The notes: generated from the letters alone by a model not told the origin. 64,000 nucleotides of DNA from an uncultured Fluviicola sp. (GCF_946478805.1 NZ_CAMLDC010000001.1:124001-188000), one strand, 5' to 3'. Counted from the stretch's first letter, positions 19,301 through 27,766 are shown. Program-made: numbers and translations.

Positions 19301-19648
19301 TTCTACCTGAATTTCAGCAAGTACGTTTAAGGCCGTGAAGCACGTAGCATTTACAGACCGGTAAACGATAGCGGTTTCTGTTCCGGAACTGGCATTGGTA
19401 TATCCGTAATGTTGAATTCCAGTGGGTGTACAATCGTTTGTAACTCCCCCGGAAGTAATGTACAAGGCTGAATTCCCGCCATTGCTCGTACAATTTCCCT
19501 GGACCCATTGATTCGGTCCGGAAGTACTGACGGTATTCCATGCAAATGCACCTTCGAAATTATCAGTTACAAAAGTAGTTTGCGCTTGTAGTTGTGAACT
19601 CCAATGAAGGAAAATGGTGCACACAAATAGGAGTATAAATTTATTCAT
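16316..19648 (-). CDS. HYR-repeat surface protein with T9SS type B sorting domain
   Basis: This is a secreted or surface-anchored adhesin-like protein of 1110 residues. A signal peptide (1-22, ending LQAQ) is followed by a jelly-roll-like N-terminal domain (about 25-190). Seven HYR-type Ig-like repeats follow (about 195-800), each starting with a form of APxITCP and containing TDLAGN-like motifs. Further Ig-like modules come next. The C-terminal type B (gliding-motility-associated) domain begins VPTVFTPNHDGDNDQF and ends with NRWGSRVFES and a basic tail. It is co-transcribed with the PorP/SprF gene. Confidence 0.9.
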   Translation of the reverse strand: MNKFILLFVCTIFLHWSSQLQAQTTFVTDNFEGAFAWNTVSTSGPNQWVQGNCTSNGGNSALYITSGGVTNDCTPTGIQHYGYTNASSGTETAIVYRSVNATCFTALNVLAEIQVEGESGLDYLELVCSTNSGATWTPVSTQLVANATYSGFSQLLPGSFDNTIFWIGFRFTYNNSNIGNKAPAIDNFRIQGISSDVTPPTITCPSPGAVYSDQFCDFTLIDYAALATVNDACGIVSTVQSPAIGTTVGSNTLITLQASDPSGNMASCNFTLTVIDTVAPKATCLALDSVYASASCTAIVPNIVPTVTVDEFCTPATSLIFNQTPAAGSVMTATQNVFVTVTDLAGNVGGCFTHVLLFDTISPAITCPANQTVSTNNGCTYDIASFTSQATVTDNCSTVFLLNQSPAVGNSLPTGVHPITIQAIDQDGNAQVCQFNLTVQDGTLPIINCPATITVPVNNQCLAVLGNLVPLVSATDNCTASGQLVFAQNKPVNLIFADSITVLMTAVDLNGNIGSCSIFVVAIDTLAPVVTCLSDTSLAVSGTCSMTVPNLLGTHSAVDNCTPSNLLTFSQNPLPGTVITNPVGIVISYTDTSGNIGTCLTQAVPIESINPTITCPSGQTLNNGVACYALIPNLTSLATVTDNCTGYSLTQQPAPGTNLISGTHIVTITVTDLAGNTSSCNTTFTIIENQAPNITCPGNISTCNPLVTYSNPTGSDNCYFTISQTDLSGLSSGDIFPIGTTTQTYQIEDSSGNTNSCSFTVQVLLYPDTAFIPNSQIYLCDTYTTNIQAQAIQSGTGSWNVLTGTGTLTNANALQTTVQNLSPGSNTIEWVVTSPTCGSRRDTVQIVVNMPPSQAVLQDSMYACATTSFIIQANTPLIGQGTWTSDAGITFNNIHAPVATVLSIPDGYHTLYWTISINGCPSTVDSSIIYAPVTAHVLTNDTTLCLDQLPISLHGNQPGNDQATYWIELSGSGTLTNKYNPNTELTGAALGDLVLLYMHTHDFCGPTRDTLRIHLDACGENTFDVPTVFTPNHDGDNDQFIIPNLHETSPDCKVMIINRWGSRVFESTGYAEPWDGTFKGGDLPTGTYFYEIVSPNGDFKTIKGSISIIR

Positions 19649-19669
19649 AATTTAAGTTGGACGAAGAAT

Positions 19670-19677
19670 CAAAACTA
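19670..19677 (-). promoter_or_regulatory. -7 promoter box of the HYR protein gene
   Basis: TAGTTTTG on the minus strand matches TAnnTTTG and lies 21 bases before the ATG at 19648. It would drive the HYR-PorP pair. Confidence 0.5.
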
Positions 19678-19750
19678 ACAGAAAAATCAATAAAAGGAGC
19701 GAAAATACTCCACAATGAGGGAATAGTTTTCAACGAAGTCTAATAATCGT

Positions 19751-19758
19751 TAGATTTG
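19751..19758 (+). promoter_or_regulatory. -7 promoter box of purE
   Basis: TAGATTTG matches TAnnTTTG and lies 18 bases before the purE ATG. Confidence 0.5.
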
Positions 19759-19776
19759 CAAACAAATTAGACGGAA

Positions 19777-20265
19777 ATGGTTGGGATTATCATGGGCAGC
19801 ACTTCAGATCTGCCAATTATGCAAGATGCTGCAGATATTTTAAAAGAATTTGGAATAGCTTATGAGTTAACCATCGTTTCTGCTCACAGAACTCCTGAAC
19901 GCATGTTCGAATATGCAAAAACCGCTTCCGAAAGAGGAGTCCAGGTGATCATTGCAGGAGCAGGTGGAGCAGCTCATCTGCCGGGAATGACAGCAAGTCT
20001 GACACCGCTTCCGGTAATTGGTGTTCCGATCAAATCAAGCAATTCGATTGACGGTTGGGACAGTTTGTTGTCGATCGTTCAGATGCCGAATGGAATTCCG
20101 GTTGCAACGGTAGCTATCAACGGTGCAAAAAATGCGGGAATCCTGGCTGCGAAGATCCTTGGAGCCACAAACATGGATCTGCAGAAAAAACTGAGCGCTT
20201 ACATGGAAACGATGAAAGAAACCGTATTGGAAGGCGCTAAGAAGGTGGAGCAATCAGGGAAATAA
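19777..20265 (+). CDS. purE: N5-carboxyaminoimidazole ribonucleotide mutase
   Basis: PurE class I converts N5-CAIR, the product of PurK, to CAIR in purine synthesis. At 162 residues it has the usual length and octamer-forming single domain. Motifs include [19 protein letters not shown] at the N-terminus, SAHRTPERM with the catalytic histidine, and [12 protein letters not shown]. Unlike many bacteria, purE here is 11 kb from purK and on the other strand. It has its own promoter box, and three AATTACG units directly follow its stop. Confidence 0.96.
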   Translation: MVGIIMGSTSDLPIMQDAADILKEFGIAYELTIVSAHRTPERMFEYAKTASERGVQVIIAGAGGAAHLPGMTASLTPLPVIGVPIKSSNSIDGWDSLLSIVQMPNGIPVATVAINGAKNAGILAAKILGATNMDLQKKLSAYMETMKETVLEGAKKVEQSGK

Positions 20266-20289
20266 TTACGAATTACGAATTACGAATTA
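20264..20289. repeat. Short tandem repeat, 7-base unit
   Basis: AATTACG occurs three times in a row plus a partial copy, overlapping the purE stop codon. It is a simple repeat of unknown role. Confidence 0.6.
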
Positions 20290-20415
20290 TCTGTAAAGTA
20301 GATACTTTTCCGAATCTTATTGATTGAAACCTGGTGGAGAAATAAATGTGTTCTTCTCGGGATGAATCCAACCTTTTTGTAAAGAAGCCATCTACTGAGT
20401 GCAAAGAGCACAAGA

Positions 20416-21465
20416 ATGGGTTCATCTAAACAAAGCAAACGCTCCTTTCTGAAAAAAATCCGGTACATATTGCTTTTACACCTGCTTTGCAGTAATACCC
20501 TGTTTTCGCAGCAATTGTGTTACATAGCTAGAGGTAATGAGGTTCTTAAACTTGATATAAACGCATGCAGTGCGGAACTTGTCGGCACCACAACTAGTGC
20601 TTTAACCGACATAGCATTGACACCGTCCGGCAATCTGTATGGAATTGATTTTTATAATTTCTACAAAGTGGATACCACAAATGGAGCTTTGACATTCATT
20701 TCATCGATTAATGCATTTAGCACCGGATTTAATTCTTTGGTTGGGTTTAATGAGGATTATGTCTTAGCAGTAAAAAATACAAGTGGTTTATACAAGATTC
20801 ACACTTCTACCGGAGATACTACATTAATTGGCTTATTGGGATATTATCCTGCTGGAGATATCACCTACTATAAAGGAAGCTATTACATGGCTGACATTAT
20901 GAACCGGTTGATCCGTTTCAAATTAGACTTCCCGAACAGTATTATCTCGGATATTGAGATTGCAGGAACAATGAACACAGTGGACAATGCCGTATATGGG
21001 ATTGTTACAATGGGAGAGGTTACTTGTGAAAAGGATGATTTGCAAATGATCGCTTTTGAGGGGACGACTGTTTACAGGGTAAATCCTGCAAATGCAAACT
21101 GTTCGACAATATGTCCTGCGACTAGTAATCTGGGTGCATCGGGAGCCGCTTCTTTGGTTGAAACTCAAACGCAATTCCCTGATAGTAGGATAGAAGTACC
21201 CAATATCTTTACCCCAAACAATGATGGAGTTAATGATTATTTTGAACCAAGGATCTTAGTGAGAATCTCAAATTTACACATAGCTATTTTTAATCGGTGG
21301 GGCAATACCGTTTACGAGGTTGATTCCAATACAGCTTTTAGATGGAACGGGTGCAACAGTGCTAATGAACTATGTCCGGATGGTGTGTATTTTTACAAAT
21401 TAATTTATGCTGATTATTGCAATAGGCAAGAGATTGTAACAGGGTTCATTCAGTTGATCAGGTAG
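20416..21465 (+). CDS. Small T9SS type B (gliding-motility C-terminal) protein
   Basis: This is a secreted protein of 349 residues. A long basic N-terminal region leads into a signal helix ending LFSQ at about residue 32. The middle (about 40-250) is beta-rich and carries propeller-like phrases such as LTDIALTPSGNLYGIDF, so it may be a single beta-propeller. The C-terminal type B sorting domain begins VPNIFTPNNDGVNDYF and contains FNRWGNTVYEV. No PorP/SprF gene is adjacent, unlike the two other large type B proteins. Ligand and function are unknown. Confidence 0.85.
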   Translation: MGSSKQSKRSFLKKIRYILLLHLLCSNTLFSQQLCYIARGNEVLKLDINACSAELVGTTTSALTDIALTPSGNLYGIDFYNFYKVDTTNGALTFISSINAFSTGFNSLVGFNEDYVLAVKNTSGLYKIHTSTGDTTLIGLLGYYPAGDITYYKGSYYMADIMNRLIRFKLDFPNSIISDIEIAGTMNTVDNAVYGIVTMGEVTCEKDDLQMIAFEGTTVYRVNPANANCSTICPATSNLGASGAASLVETQTQFPDSRIEVPNIFTPNNDGVNDYFEPRILVRISNLHIAIFNRWGNTVYEVDSNTAFRWNGCNSANELCPDGVYFYKLIYADYCNRQEIVTGFIQLIR

Positions 21466-21543
21466 TGTCCTGAAAAAATGCAGTTCCTGTTTCCCGCTAG
21501 ACATTTGTTTCCCGAAGTGTTCCAAATAAACTTTCAGCTATAA

Positions 21544-22836
21544 TTACTTGTAAATCAAATACTTTTGACGAATTTTCAAAAACTCCTGGATCCCGGTTTT
21601 CCAGGTTTCCTTGATTTCTTTTGCGCCCATTCCGGCTTTCAGTTGCGCCCGGAGTTGGGAAGTTCCCGCCAGGCGATCAAAGAAATTTCGTTGATTGATG
21701 AAATCGACACTGTCTCCCAGTTGGTCCCGCGCAGTGATCAACCAATTCAGGTTGATCTCGTACATCCGTTTGTTTTGACCGGCCCGCAAATCATAACCGT
21801 TACATGTACGGTTTTGCCATAAGGGATCCTTTGCTCCGGTAGTCGGCATGGGTACAAAAGTGAATCCTGTCGTGCGGAAACTGGGATGTCCGTATAATTC
21901 GAACGGGCGTTCGGTTCCTCTTCCGATACTAACTGTCGTTGCTTCGAAGAAACACAAGCTCGGATACAAATTGATCGCCAGGTCCGTCCGAAGATTCGGG
22001 GAAGGTGGGATTGCGATTTCAAACTTCGTTTTGTGCGTGTAATTGCGGCATGGAACGATGTACATCTGGCAAGTTACATCATTGTGCAGCCAGAATTCTC
22101 CATTGATCATCAAGGCATATTCACCAATGGTCATTCCGTAAACGATGGGAACAGGATGCATTCCGATAAAGGAGGTTTGGTCTTTTTCCAATAAGGGTCC
22201 GTCTACATAATGTGCATTCGGGTTCGGGCGATCCAATACAATCAAAGGTTTGTTGTTCTCTGCACAAGCTTCCATCACGTAATGCAAGGTAGAGATATAG
22301 GTATAAAACCGCACTCCGACGTCTTGTATATCAAACAGTACGATATCCACATCCCACAACTGATCTGCCCGCGGTTTTTTGTTACTTCCGTAAAGGGAAA
22401 CAATTGGTAAACCGGTTACCGGGTCTTTGTGACTCCATACTTTTTCACCGGCATCTGCTGTTCCGCGAAATCCGTGTTCAGGAGCAAAAACCTTTTGTAT
22501 CTGAATTCCAAGAGCGAGTAAAGTGTCGACCAAATGATCCTCTCCCAAAGTGGAAGATTGATTGGCTACGATAGCCACTCGTTTCCCTCTTAACGAATCC
22601 AGGTACAGATCCATTCGGCCATTTCCGAGTTGCAGACGTGGTAGTTTCTCCACTCCGTATGAATCGTACTTAATCTCGTCATCAATAGGCTGAATGACAG
22701 GATATTCCTTTGTTTTATCCTGATTCGGAGTATTTACAGGAGGATTTGGATTCTTTTTGTTCGTGGCACATGAAGCCAGGAAAAGCAAAATAATACTTTT
22801 CAACGCCAAAAGCTTTATGTACTTTCGTATTCGCAT
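21544..22836 (-). CDS. NamZ-like exo-beta-N-acetylmuramidase (DUF1343), lipoprotein
   Basis: NamZ enzymes remove terminal N-acetylmuramic acid from peptidoglycan fragments, a step in cell-wall recycling. The 430-residue protein has a lipobox (LFLASC, cysteine near residue 23), a flexible linker, then the DUF1343 fold. Typical blocks are VAIVANQSS, FAPEHGFRG, SLYGSNKKP and VLFDIQDVGVRFYTY, with DRPNPN further on. The ATG at 22836 overlaps the ATG of the divergent permease gene in a CATG palindrome. A TTG a few codons inside would also give a complete lipoprotein signal, so the start is uncertain. Confidence 0.88.
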   Translation of the reverse strand: MRIRKYIKLLALKSIILLFLASCATNKKNPNPPVNTPNQDKTKEYPVIQPIDDEIKYDSYGVEKLPRLQLGNGRMDLYLDSLRGKRVAIVANQSSTLGEDHLVDTLLALGIQIQKVFAPEHGFRGTADAGEKVWSHKDPVTGLPIVSLYGSNKKPRADQLWDVDIVLFDIQDVGVRFYTYISTLHYVMEACAENNKPLIVLDRPNPNAHYVDGPLLEKDQTSFIGMHPVPIVYGMTIGEYALMINGEFWLHNDVTCQMYIVPCRNYTHKTKFEIAIPPSPNLRTDLAINLYPSLCFFEATTVSIGRGTERPFELYGHPSFRTTGFTFVPMPTTGAKDPLWQNRTCNGYDLRAGQNKRMYEINLNWLITARDQLGDSVDFINQRNFFDRLAGTSQLRAQLKAGMGAKEIKETWKTGIQEFLKIRQKYLIYK

Positions 22837-24541
22837 GAGTAATAATTGGAATTATATCTATTTCATCGCTAAAAAACTTCAACGTAAACAAGCTGTTACG
22901 GATGACTCATTGCAAGGCAATAAAAAAGCAGCAAAACCAATTACGAGAATTGCTGTTTTGAGTATTTCGCTTGCAATGGTTGTAAACATCGTCACAATTG
23001 CAGTGGTTGAAGGATTCCAACAAGAAGTGAGCCGTAAAGTTATAGGTTTTGGTTCACATATTTCCATCCAGAAGTCGGGAGAAATTTCTTTAATGGAATC
23101 TGCTCCACTTATGAAGAGCGAAAAATTCGAACAGACACTTGGTAAAACAGAAGGGGTAACTCATGTCCAGTCAGTTGCTTACAAACCTGCCTTGCTTCAG
23201 TCGCGGGGAGATGTAACTCAAAAAGAGATTCTTGGAGTTGTCTTAAAAGGTGTTGATAAAAATTATGATTGGTCTTTTTTCAAATCGTACCTGAAAGAAG
23301 GAGAGCTACCGACCTTCAAGGAACCTTCTTCCACTGAAATCCTGATTTCCAAACGCATTGCAAGTGATTTGCATTATAAATTGGGAGATACAGTCAATGC
23401 TTATTTCGTGAAACAGAAACCGATCCAGCGGCAATTTCAGGTGGTTGGAATTTACGAAACAGGTTTGGAAGATTTTGATAAGGAATTGGTATTCTGTTAT
23501 TTGCCGCAGGTTCAGCAATTGAATGATTGGGGAATTACTGCGGAGATCGTTGTTGACGATACACTTTCATACGGAGAGTTGATCATAAGGGCACAGGTTT
23601 CCGGAGGAAATGGGAATTATCGCTACGATTGGGGAAAAGGGTATGAACGGTATGCCGGATTTACCATCTGCCCAACGAAAGATACAGTCATCAAATTGGT
23701 AGCATCTGATTATTGGACATTTTTAGACGAACCAAGTGGAAGTTTGGATGATGCAAAGAGTGAAACAGCCATCCCGGACACTGCTTATTTGCAAATCAAA
23801 GTGCATGGAAACAAACAGGCTCCTTGTTTGTTTAAACTTGATTCGGATGCGAATTTGAAGAAGAAATTCCTGAGTAAGGATGGTCTCCACTATGAACTGA
23901 ATGCAGGTGCAAAAACAATCGAATTGGAATTCTTTCCCGGACATGGTTCGTACAGGGAATATATCGGGTCGTATGAATTGAGCGTGGCGGACTTTTCGGA
24001 TATTGAAAATCAGAAGTATAAGATCAGGAAAGCGGTGGAATTTAATCCTGATTTCAGACAACAAGTGAAGGTGAACAGCATCAAGGATAACCAAGCGGAT
24101 CTGTTTGTCTGGTTAAGTTTCCTGGATGTGAATTTGGCCATTGTATTGACTCTCATGCTGATTATCGGAATCGTCAATATGGGTTCCGCCTTACTTGTCC
24201 TGATCCTGGTCAGAACCAATTTTATCGGGATCCTGAAAGCAATGGGGGCAAATAACCTATTCATACGAAAAGTGTTTTTGGTTCACACCGGACAGTTGAT
24301 TCTGAAGGGAATGATTTGGGGAAATGTCATCGGAATCGGACTTTGCTGGCTTCAATATCAATTCCATATTATTCCGTTGGATGCAAAGGTTTATTATTTG
24401 AATACGGTACCAATTGAATTCAGCATATGGAAAATTGCTTTGTTGAATATCATTACCCTAGGTGTCTGCTTGTTGGTTCTTTTCATCCCATCCTTATTGA
24501 TCAGCAGAATAAATCCTGCCAGATCCATCCGGTTCAAATAG
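22835..24541 (+). CDS. FtsX-type ABC permease with enlarged periplasmic domain
   Basis: This LolE-like inner-membrane permease begins SNNWNYIYFIAKKL from the ATG at 22835. Helix 1 lies at about residues 45-70, a periplasmic domain spans about 70-425, and three C-terminal helices lie at about 430-565. At 568 residues it is about 160 longer than the 404-residue permease at 1.7 kb. The surplus lies around residues 240-400, where QVSGGNGNYRYDWGKG resembles a SprB/PKD-type beta repeat and is followed by a second beta-rich stretch. No ATPase gene is adjacent. The family is clear; the role of the insert is unknown. Confidence 0.85.
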   Translation: MSNNWNYIYFIAKKLQRKQAVTDDSLQGNKKAAKPITRIAVLSISLAMVVNIVTIAVVEGFQQEVSRKVIGFGSHISIQKSGEISLMESAPLMKSEKFEQTLGKTEGVTHVQSVAYKPALLQSRGDVTQKEILGVVLKGVDKNYDWSFFKSYLKEGELPTFKEPSSTEILISKRIASDLHYKLGDTVNAYFVKQKPIQRQFQVVGIYETGLEDFDKELVFCYLPQVQQLNDWGITAEIVVDDTLSYGELIIRAQVSGGNGNYRYDWGKGYERYAGFTICPTKDTVIKLVASDYWTFLDEPSGSLDDAKSETAIPDTAYLQIKVHGNKQAPCLFKLDSDANLKKKFLSKDGLHYELNAGAKTIELEFFPGHGSYREYIGSYELSVADFSDIENQKYKIRKAVEFNPDFRQQVKVNSIKDNQADLFVWLSFLDVNLAIVLTLMLIIGIVNMGSALLVLILVRTNFIGILKAMGANNLFIRKVFLVHTGQLILKGMIWGNVIGIGLCWLQYQFHIIPLDAKVYYLNTVPIEFSIWKIALLNIITLGVCLLVLFIPSLLISRINPARSIRFK

Positions 24542-24604
24542 TCCGTTTAATCGATAATTTACCCATTTCCCGATAATTTAGAACTTTAAGCAGCGATAAT
24601 TCCT

Positions 24605-24612
24605 TATTTTTG
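24605..24612 (+). promoter_or_regulatory. -7 promoter box of the outer-membrane protein gene
   Basis: TATTTTTG matches TAnnTTTG and ends 15 bases before the ATG at 24628. An in-frame TTG at 24610 falls inside the box and is therefore not taken as the start. Confidence 0.5.
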
Positions 24613-24627
24613 AGAGACTTTAAAAAC

Positions 24628-25386
24628 ATGAGAAATTCTATTATACTCGCTTTTCTGATTTTTTCCCATTTTCAAGGGATTGCTCAAAGAAATGTCCGTG
24701 ACAGTGCGGTTGCTACACCATGGATTGCTCTCCATTACGGATTGAATTCACCCGGTGGTGATTTAAAAGAACGGTTTGGTGCAATCAATCATTTGGGAGC
24801 GATGGCAGGCTATAAAACTTCCAAAAACTGGGTGTACGGTTTAGATGGAAATTTCATGTTTGGAAACAAAGTGAAGATTCCGGGAATGTTTGCCAATCTG
24901 ACAGATTCCCACGGATTAATCAACGATGTGAATGGAGATGTTGCGATCGTGGTGGTAAATATGCGTGGTTTCAATGTGAATACGATGGTCGGAAAAGTAT
25001 TTCCGGTATTGAGCCCGAATAAGAACTCAGGTATTTATGTTCATGGAGGAGTAGGATACGTGCAATACAAAGCACGTGTCGAGACACAAGACCAGGTAGT
25101 TCCGACACTGGAGTTGAAATATAGAAAAGGATATGACCGCTACACAACCGGGTTGAATTTCCATCAATTTGTTGGATATGCTTTTATGGCAAATCAGGGG
25201 TTTGTAAATTTCTATGGAGGATTTTATATCCAGGAGGGATTAACATACAATAGAAGACAAGTGTTTTTTGATCAGCCGGATGTGCCTGTTTCGAAAGCAC
25301 AACGATTGGATTTGCAATACGGATTTAAAGTTGGATGGTTTATTCCTGTTTACAAACGTAAACCGAAAGACTATTATTTTGAGTAA
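24628..25386 (+). CDS. Putative outer-membrane beta-barrel protein, uncharacterised
   Basis: I do not recognise a named family. The 252-residue protein has a signal peptide (1-20, ending GIAQ). It then has repeated amphipathic strands rich in glycine and aromatics, for example NFHQFVGYAFM and VNFYGGFYIQEGLTYN, ending in aromatic residues (YYFE) as outer-membrane barrels often do. It stops directly before the waaA start with no gap, so the two are co-transcribed. A role in lipopolysaccharide or envelope biogenesis is only suggested by that linkage. Confidence 0.7.
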   Translation: MRNSIILAFLIFSHFQGIAQRNVRDSAVATPWIALHYGLNSPGGDLKERFGAINHLGAMAGYKTSKNWVYGLDGNFMFGNKVKIPGMFANLTDSHGLINDVNGDVAIVVVNMRGFNVNTMVGKVFPVLSPNKNSGIYVHGGVGYVQYKARVETQDQVVPTLELKYRKGYDRYTTGLNFHQFVGYAFMANQGFVNFYGGFYIQEGLTYNRRQVFFDQPDVPVSKAQRLDLQYGFKVGWFIPVYKRKPKDYYFE

Positions 25387-26592
25387 ATGAGAGGATTCTA
25401 CGGATTTGGTATTCGCGGTTTTTATGCAGTGATGTGGCTTGCTTCCTGGTTTCATGCCAAGGCAAAAAAATGGATTGTAGGAAGACAAGTCCCGATTGAA
25501 TCATTCCAGGTTCCAAAAGACAAAAAAGTAGTTTGGTTCCATTGTGCCTCATTAGGCGAGTTTGATCAGGGACTTCCGGTAATGAACGCCTACAAGGAAG
25601 CTTTTCCCGATTCTTTTCTGATGGTCACTTTTTTCAGCCCTTCTGGAATGGAGTTTTTCGACAAACGCGACCACCAGGTTGATTTGGCATTGTATTTACC
25701 GCTTGACACCAAAACCAAAGCCCGGAAATTTGTGGATCATTTCAATCCTCAGATTGTATTCTTCGTAAAGTATGAATTTTGGTATAATCACCTGAAATGT
25801 GCCCGAAGGAAAGGAGCAAAAATCTATGGCGTAAGTAGCCTGTTCAGGCCCAGCCACCGGTTCTTTCAATGGTATGGAGGGTTCTTTCGGAAAGCTTTGC
25901 GTTTGTTTGATCATTTTTATACGCAGGACGAACGTTCAAAAGAGTTGTTGAACTCGATCGGGATCGACCGGGTCACTGTTACCGGAGATACGCGCTACGA
26001 CAGGATGCTTGCAGTAAAAGCAAAGAGCCAGGAAAATGAGATCATCCGTACTTTTGTAGAGGAAAAACCTGTTCTGATCCTGGGGAGTTCCTGGACAATG
26101 GACGAAGAGATCCTGGTTCCGGCATTATCCGAATTACGTACAAAGTTTAAAATTATCATAGCACCACATGACATCTCGGATAAACATGTTGAACAAATTT
26201 CTGCAGAATTTGATGATGAAGTGGAACGCTACACTGATTTTCGGAATTTAGGCCTGGATATCCTTATTCTGGATACGATAGGTCAATTGACCAATGCTTA
26301 TCAATATGCGGATCTGGCATATGTCGGAGGTGGATTTACAGGGAAACTGCACAATATTCTGGAGCCAGGCGCTTTTGGAATTCCTATATTTTTCGGTCCG
26401 AAACACGCGCGTTTTCCGGAAGCGCAATTATTCCTGGATCATGAAGTGGCTTTTACAATTGAAGACAGTTTCAGTTTTGAGAAAGCGGTGGAAGAAGCAC
26501 TTGCAAAAAGAGCCCAGATCAACGAAAGACTTGCTGAAATCTTCGCTAGAAACCAAGGTGCAGCCAAAAAAATCATTGGCTCGCTGAGTTAA
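25387..26592 (+). CDS. waaA: 3-deoxy-D-manno-octulosonic acid transferase (KdtA)
   Basis: WaaA transfers Kdo from CMP-Kdo to the lipid A precursor at the inner face of the cytoplasmic membrane. The 401 residues form a GT-B fold with an N-terminal membrane-associated segment. The N-domain motif HCASLGEFDQGLPV carries the conserved glutamate. TFFSPSGMEFF and VKYEFWYN follow, and the C-domain has YVGGGFTGKLHNILEP, the donor-binding block of the family. It directly abuts the outer-membrane protein gene upstream. Confidence 0.93.
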   Translation: MRGFYGFGIRGFYAVMWLASWFHAKAKKWIVGRQVPIESFQVPKDKKVVWFHCASLGEFDQGLPVMNAYKEAFPDSFLMVTFFSPSGMEFFDKRDHQVDLALYLPLDTKTKARKFVDHFNPQIVFFVKYEFWYNHLKCARRKGAKIYGVSSLFRPSHRFFQWYGGFFRKALRLFDHFYTQDERSKELLNSIGIDRVTVTGDTRYDRMLAVKAKSQENEIIRTFVEEKPVLILGSSWTMDEEILVPALSELRTKFKIIIAPHDISDKHVEQISAEFDDEVERYTDFRNLGLDILILDTIGQLTNAYQYADLAYVGGGFTGKLHNILEPGAFGIPIFFGPKHARFPEAQLFLDHEVAFTIEDSFSFEKAVEEALAKRAQINERLAEIFARNQGAAKKIIGSLS

Positions 26593-26598
26593 TTAAAG

Positions 26599-26681
26599 AA
26601 TCACTTTTTAACCGCAAGGGTCGTAAGAACGCGAAGAATATAATTTAACCTTCGCGCCTCAGTTTTTGTGTTGAAGTGATT
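26599..26681. repeat. Nested inverted repeat between convergent genes
   Basis: AATCACTT (26599-26606) pairs with AAGTGATT (26674-26681), and inside it CGCGAAG (26630-26636) pairs with CTTCGCG (26650-26656). The element fills the gap between waaA and the convergent LOG gene. It may act as a two-way terminator or be a small intergenic repeat element. Confidence 0.45.
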
Positions 26682-26699
26682 GTGTTTCCGGATGGTAGT

Positions 26700-27383
26700 C
26701 TAGAAGTTCGGACTTAAATCGTGTGTTTTGTAGAAGTCCTCTACATATTTCACGGCTTCATCGGCGGTGTCGACAATCGTTAAAAAGCGCATATCCTCCG
26801 CAGAAATGTTGTTTTCCTTTTCAAGCATCACCTTTTGAACCCATTCGACCAACCCAGTCCAATAGTCCCTTCCTACAAGAACAACCGGTCGTTTGGTAAT
26901 TTTCTTCGTCTGGATCAAAGTAATTGCTTCGAATAGTTCGTCCATTGTTCCAAACCCGCCGGGTAGAACAACAAAACCTTGGGAATATTTCACGAAAATC
27001 ACCTTGCGGACAAAGAAGTAATCGAAATTGACAAGACTTCCCCGGTCGACGTATTTATTGTGGAATTGTTCAAAAGGCAAATCAATATTCAATCCGACAG
27101 ATTTTCCACCGCCCTGATGTGCACCTTTGTTTCCGGCTTCCATGATACCGGGTCCACCACCCGTAATGATTCCGTAACCGGATCGGGCAAGTTTTTCTCC
27201 GATTTCAACACTCAACTGATAGTATTTGTTTTCATCTTTGGTTCTTGCCGATCCGAAAATGGAAATACAGGGGCCAATTTTAGCCATACGTTCATACCCT
27301 TCTACAAACTCTGACATGATTTTGAAAATTGCCCAACTATCGTTTGTTTTTATCTCGTTCCAATCCTTGCGTATTGCGTTCAT
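26700..27383 (-). CDS. LOG-family protein (TIGR00730-type, putative nucleotide phosphoribohydrolase)
   Basis: LOG-family enzymes cleave the N-glycosidic bond of nucleoside 5'-monophosphates, releasing bases such as cytokinins. The 227-residue Rossmann-like protein shows the two diagnostic motifs: GGGPGIMEAGNKGA at about residues 77-90 and PGGFGTMDE at about 141-149. It belongs to the larger Gram-negative form. It is a single-gene unit convergent with waaA. The physiological substrate in this organism cannot be told. Confidence 0.88.
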   Translation of the reverse strand: MNAIRKDWNEIKTNDSWAIFKIMSEFVEGYERMAKIGPCISIFGSARTKDENKYYQLSVEIGEKLARSGYGIITGGGPGIMEAGNKGAHQGGGKSVGLNIDLPFEQFHNKYVDRGSLVNFDYFFVRKVIFVKYSQGFVVLPGGFGTMDELFEAITLIQTKKITKRPVVLVGRDYWTGLVEWVQKVMLEKENNISAEDMRFLTIVDTADEAVKYVEDFYKTHDLSPNF

Positions 27384-27766
27384 TCGAATGTTTTAAGTAG
27401 CGGAAATGCTATTTTGGTAAAAATAAAGTTCTTGACCCACCGGTCAGATAGACAGGTACATTAATTATGAACTTCGCATAGTTTATAAGCATTTTCTTGT
27501 TGGGAAATTCACAAATAAACACTTTTTTTTCATTCAACTATACTAATAGTTAAACCGTTGGAAACCAATTGTTTGAATTAAAACCAGAATCGATTAATTC
27601 ATTGAAATTATCGACGATTCATTAAATTTTAGCGTTAAAAATTTGGATGGTGTTAAATTTTTTCATAAAGTTGATTATTCTTTCAATTACAACTATTTGT
27701 GCTAGCTACCGTTCGACGTTCACCTAGACAGATCCGAGTAAAAGAAGGTATTTAAAAAACTATCAT
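27384..27766. other. Gene-free leader region of the adhesin cluster
   Basis: This AT-rich 383-base stretch lies between the divergent LOG and adhesin genes. I see no open frame with coding character, no clear hairpin terminator and no perfect TAnnTTTG box. It presumably holds the promoters of both genes. Confidence 0.5.
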
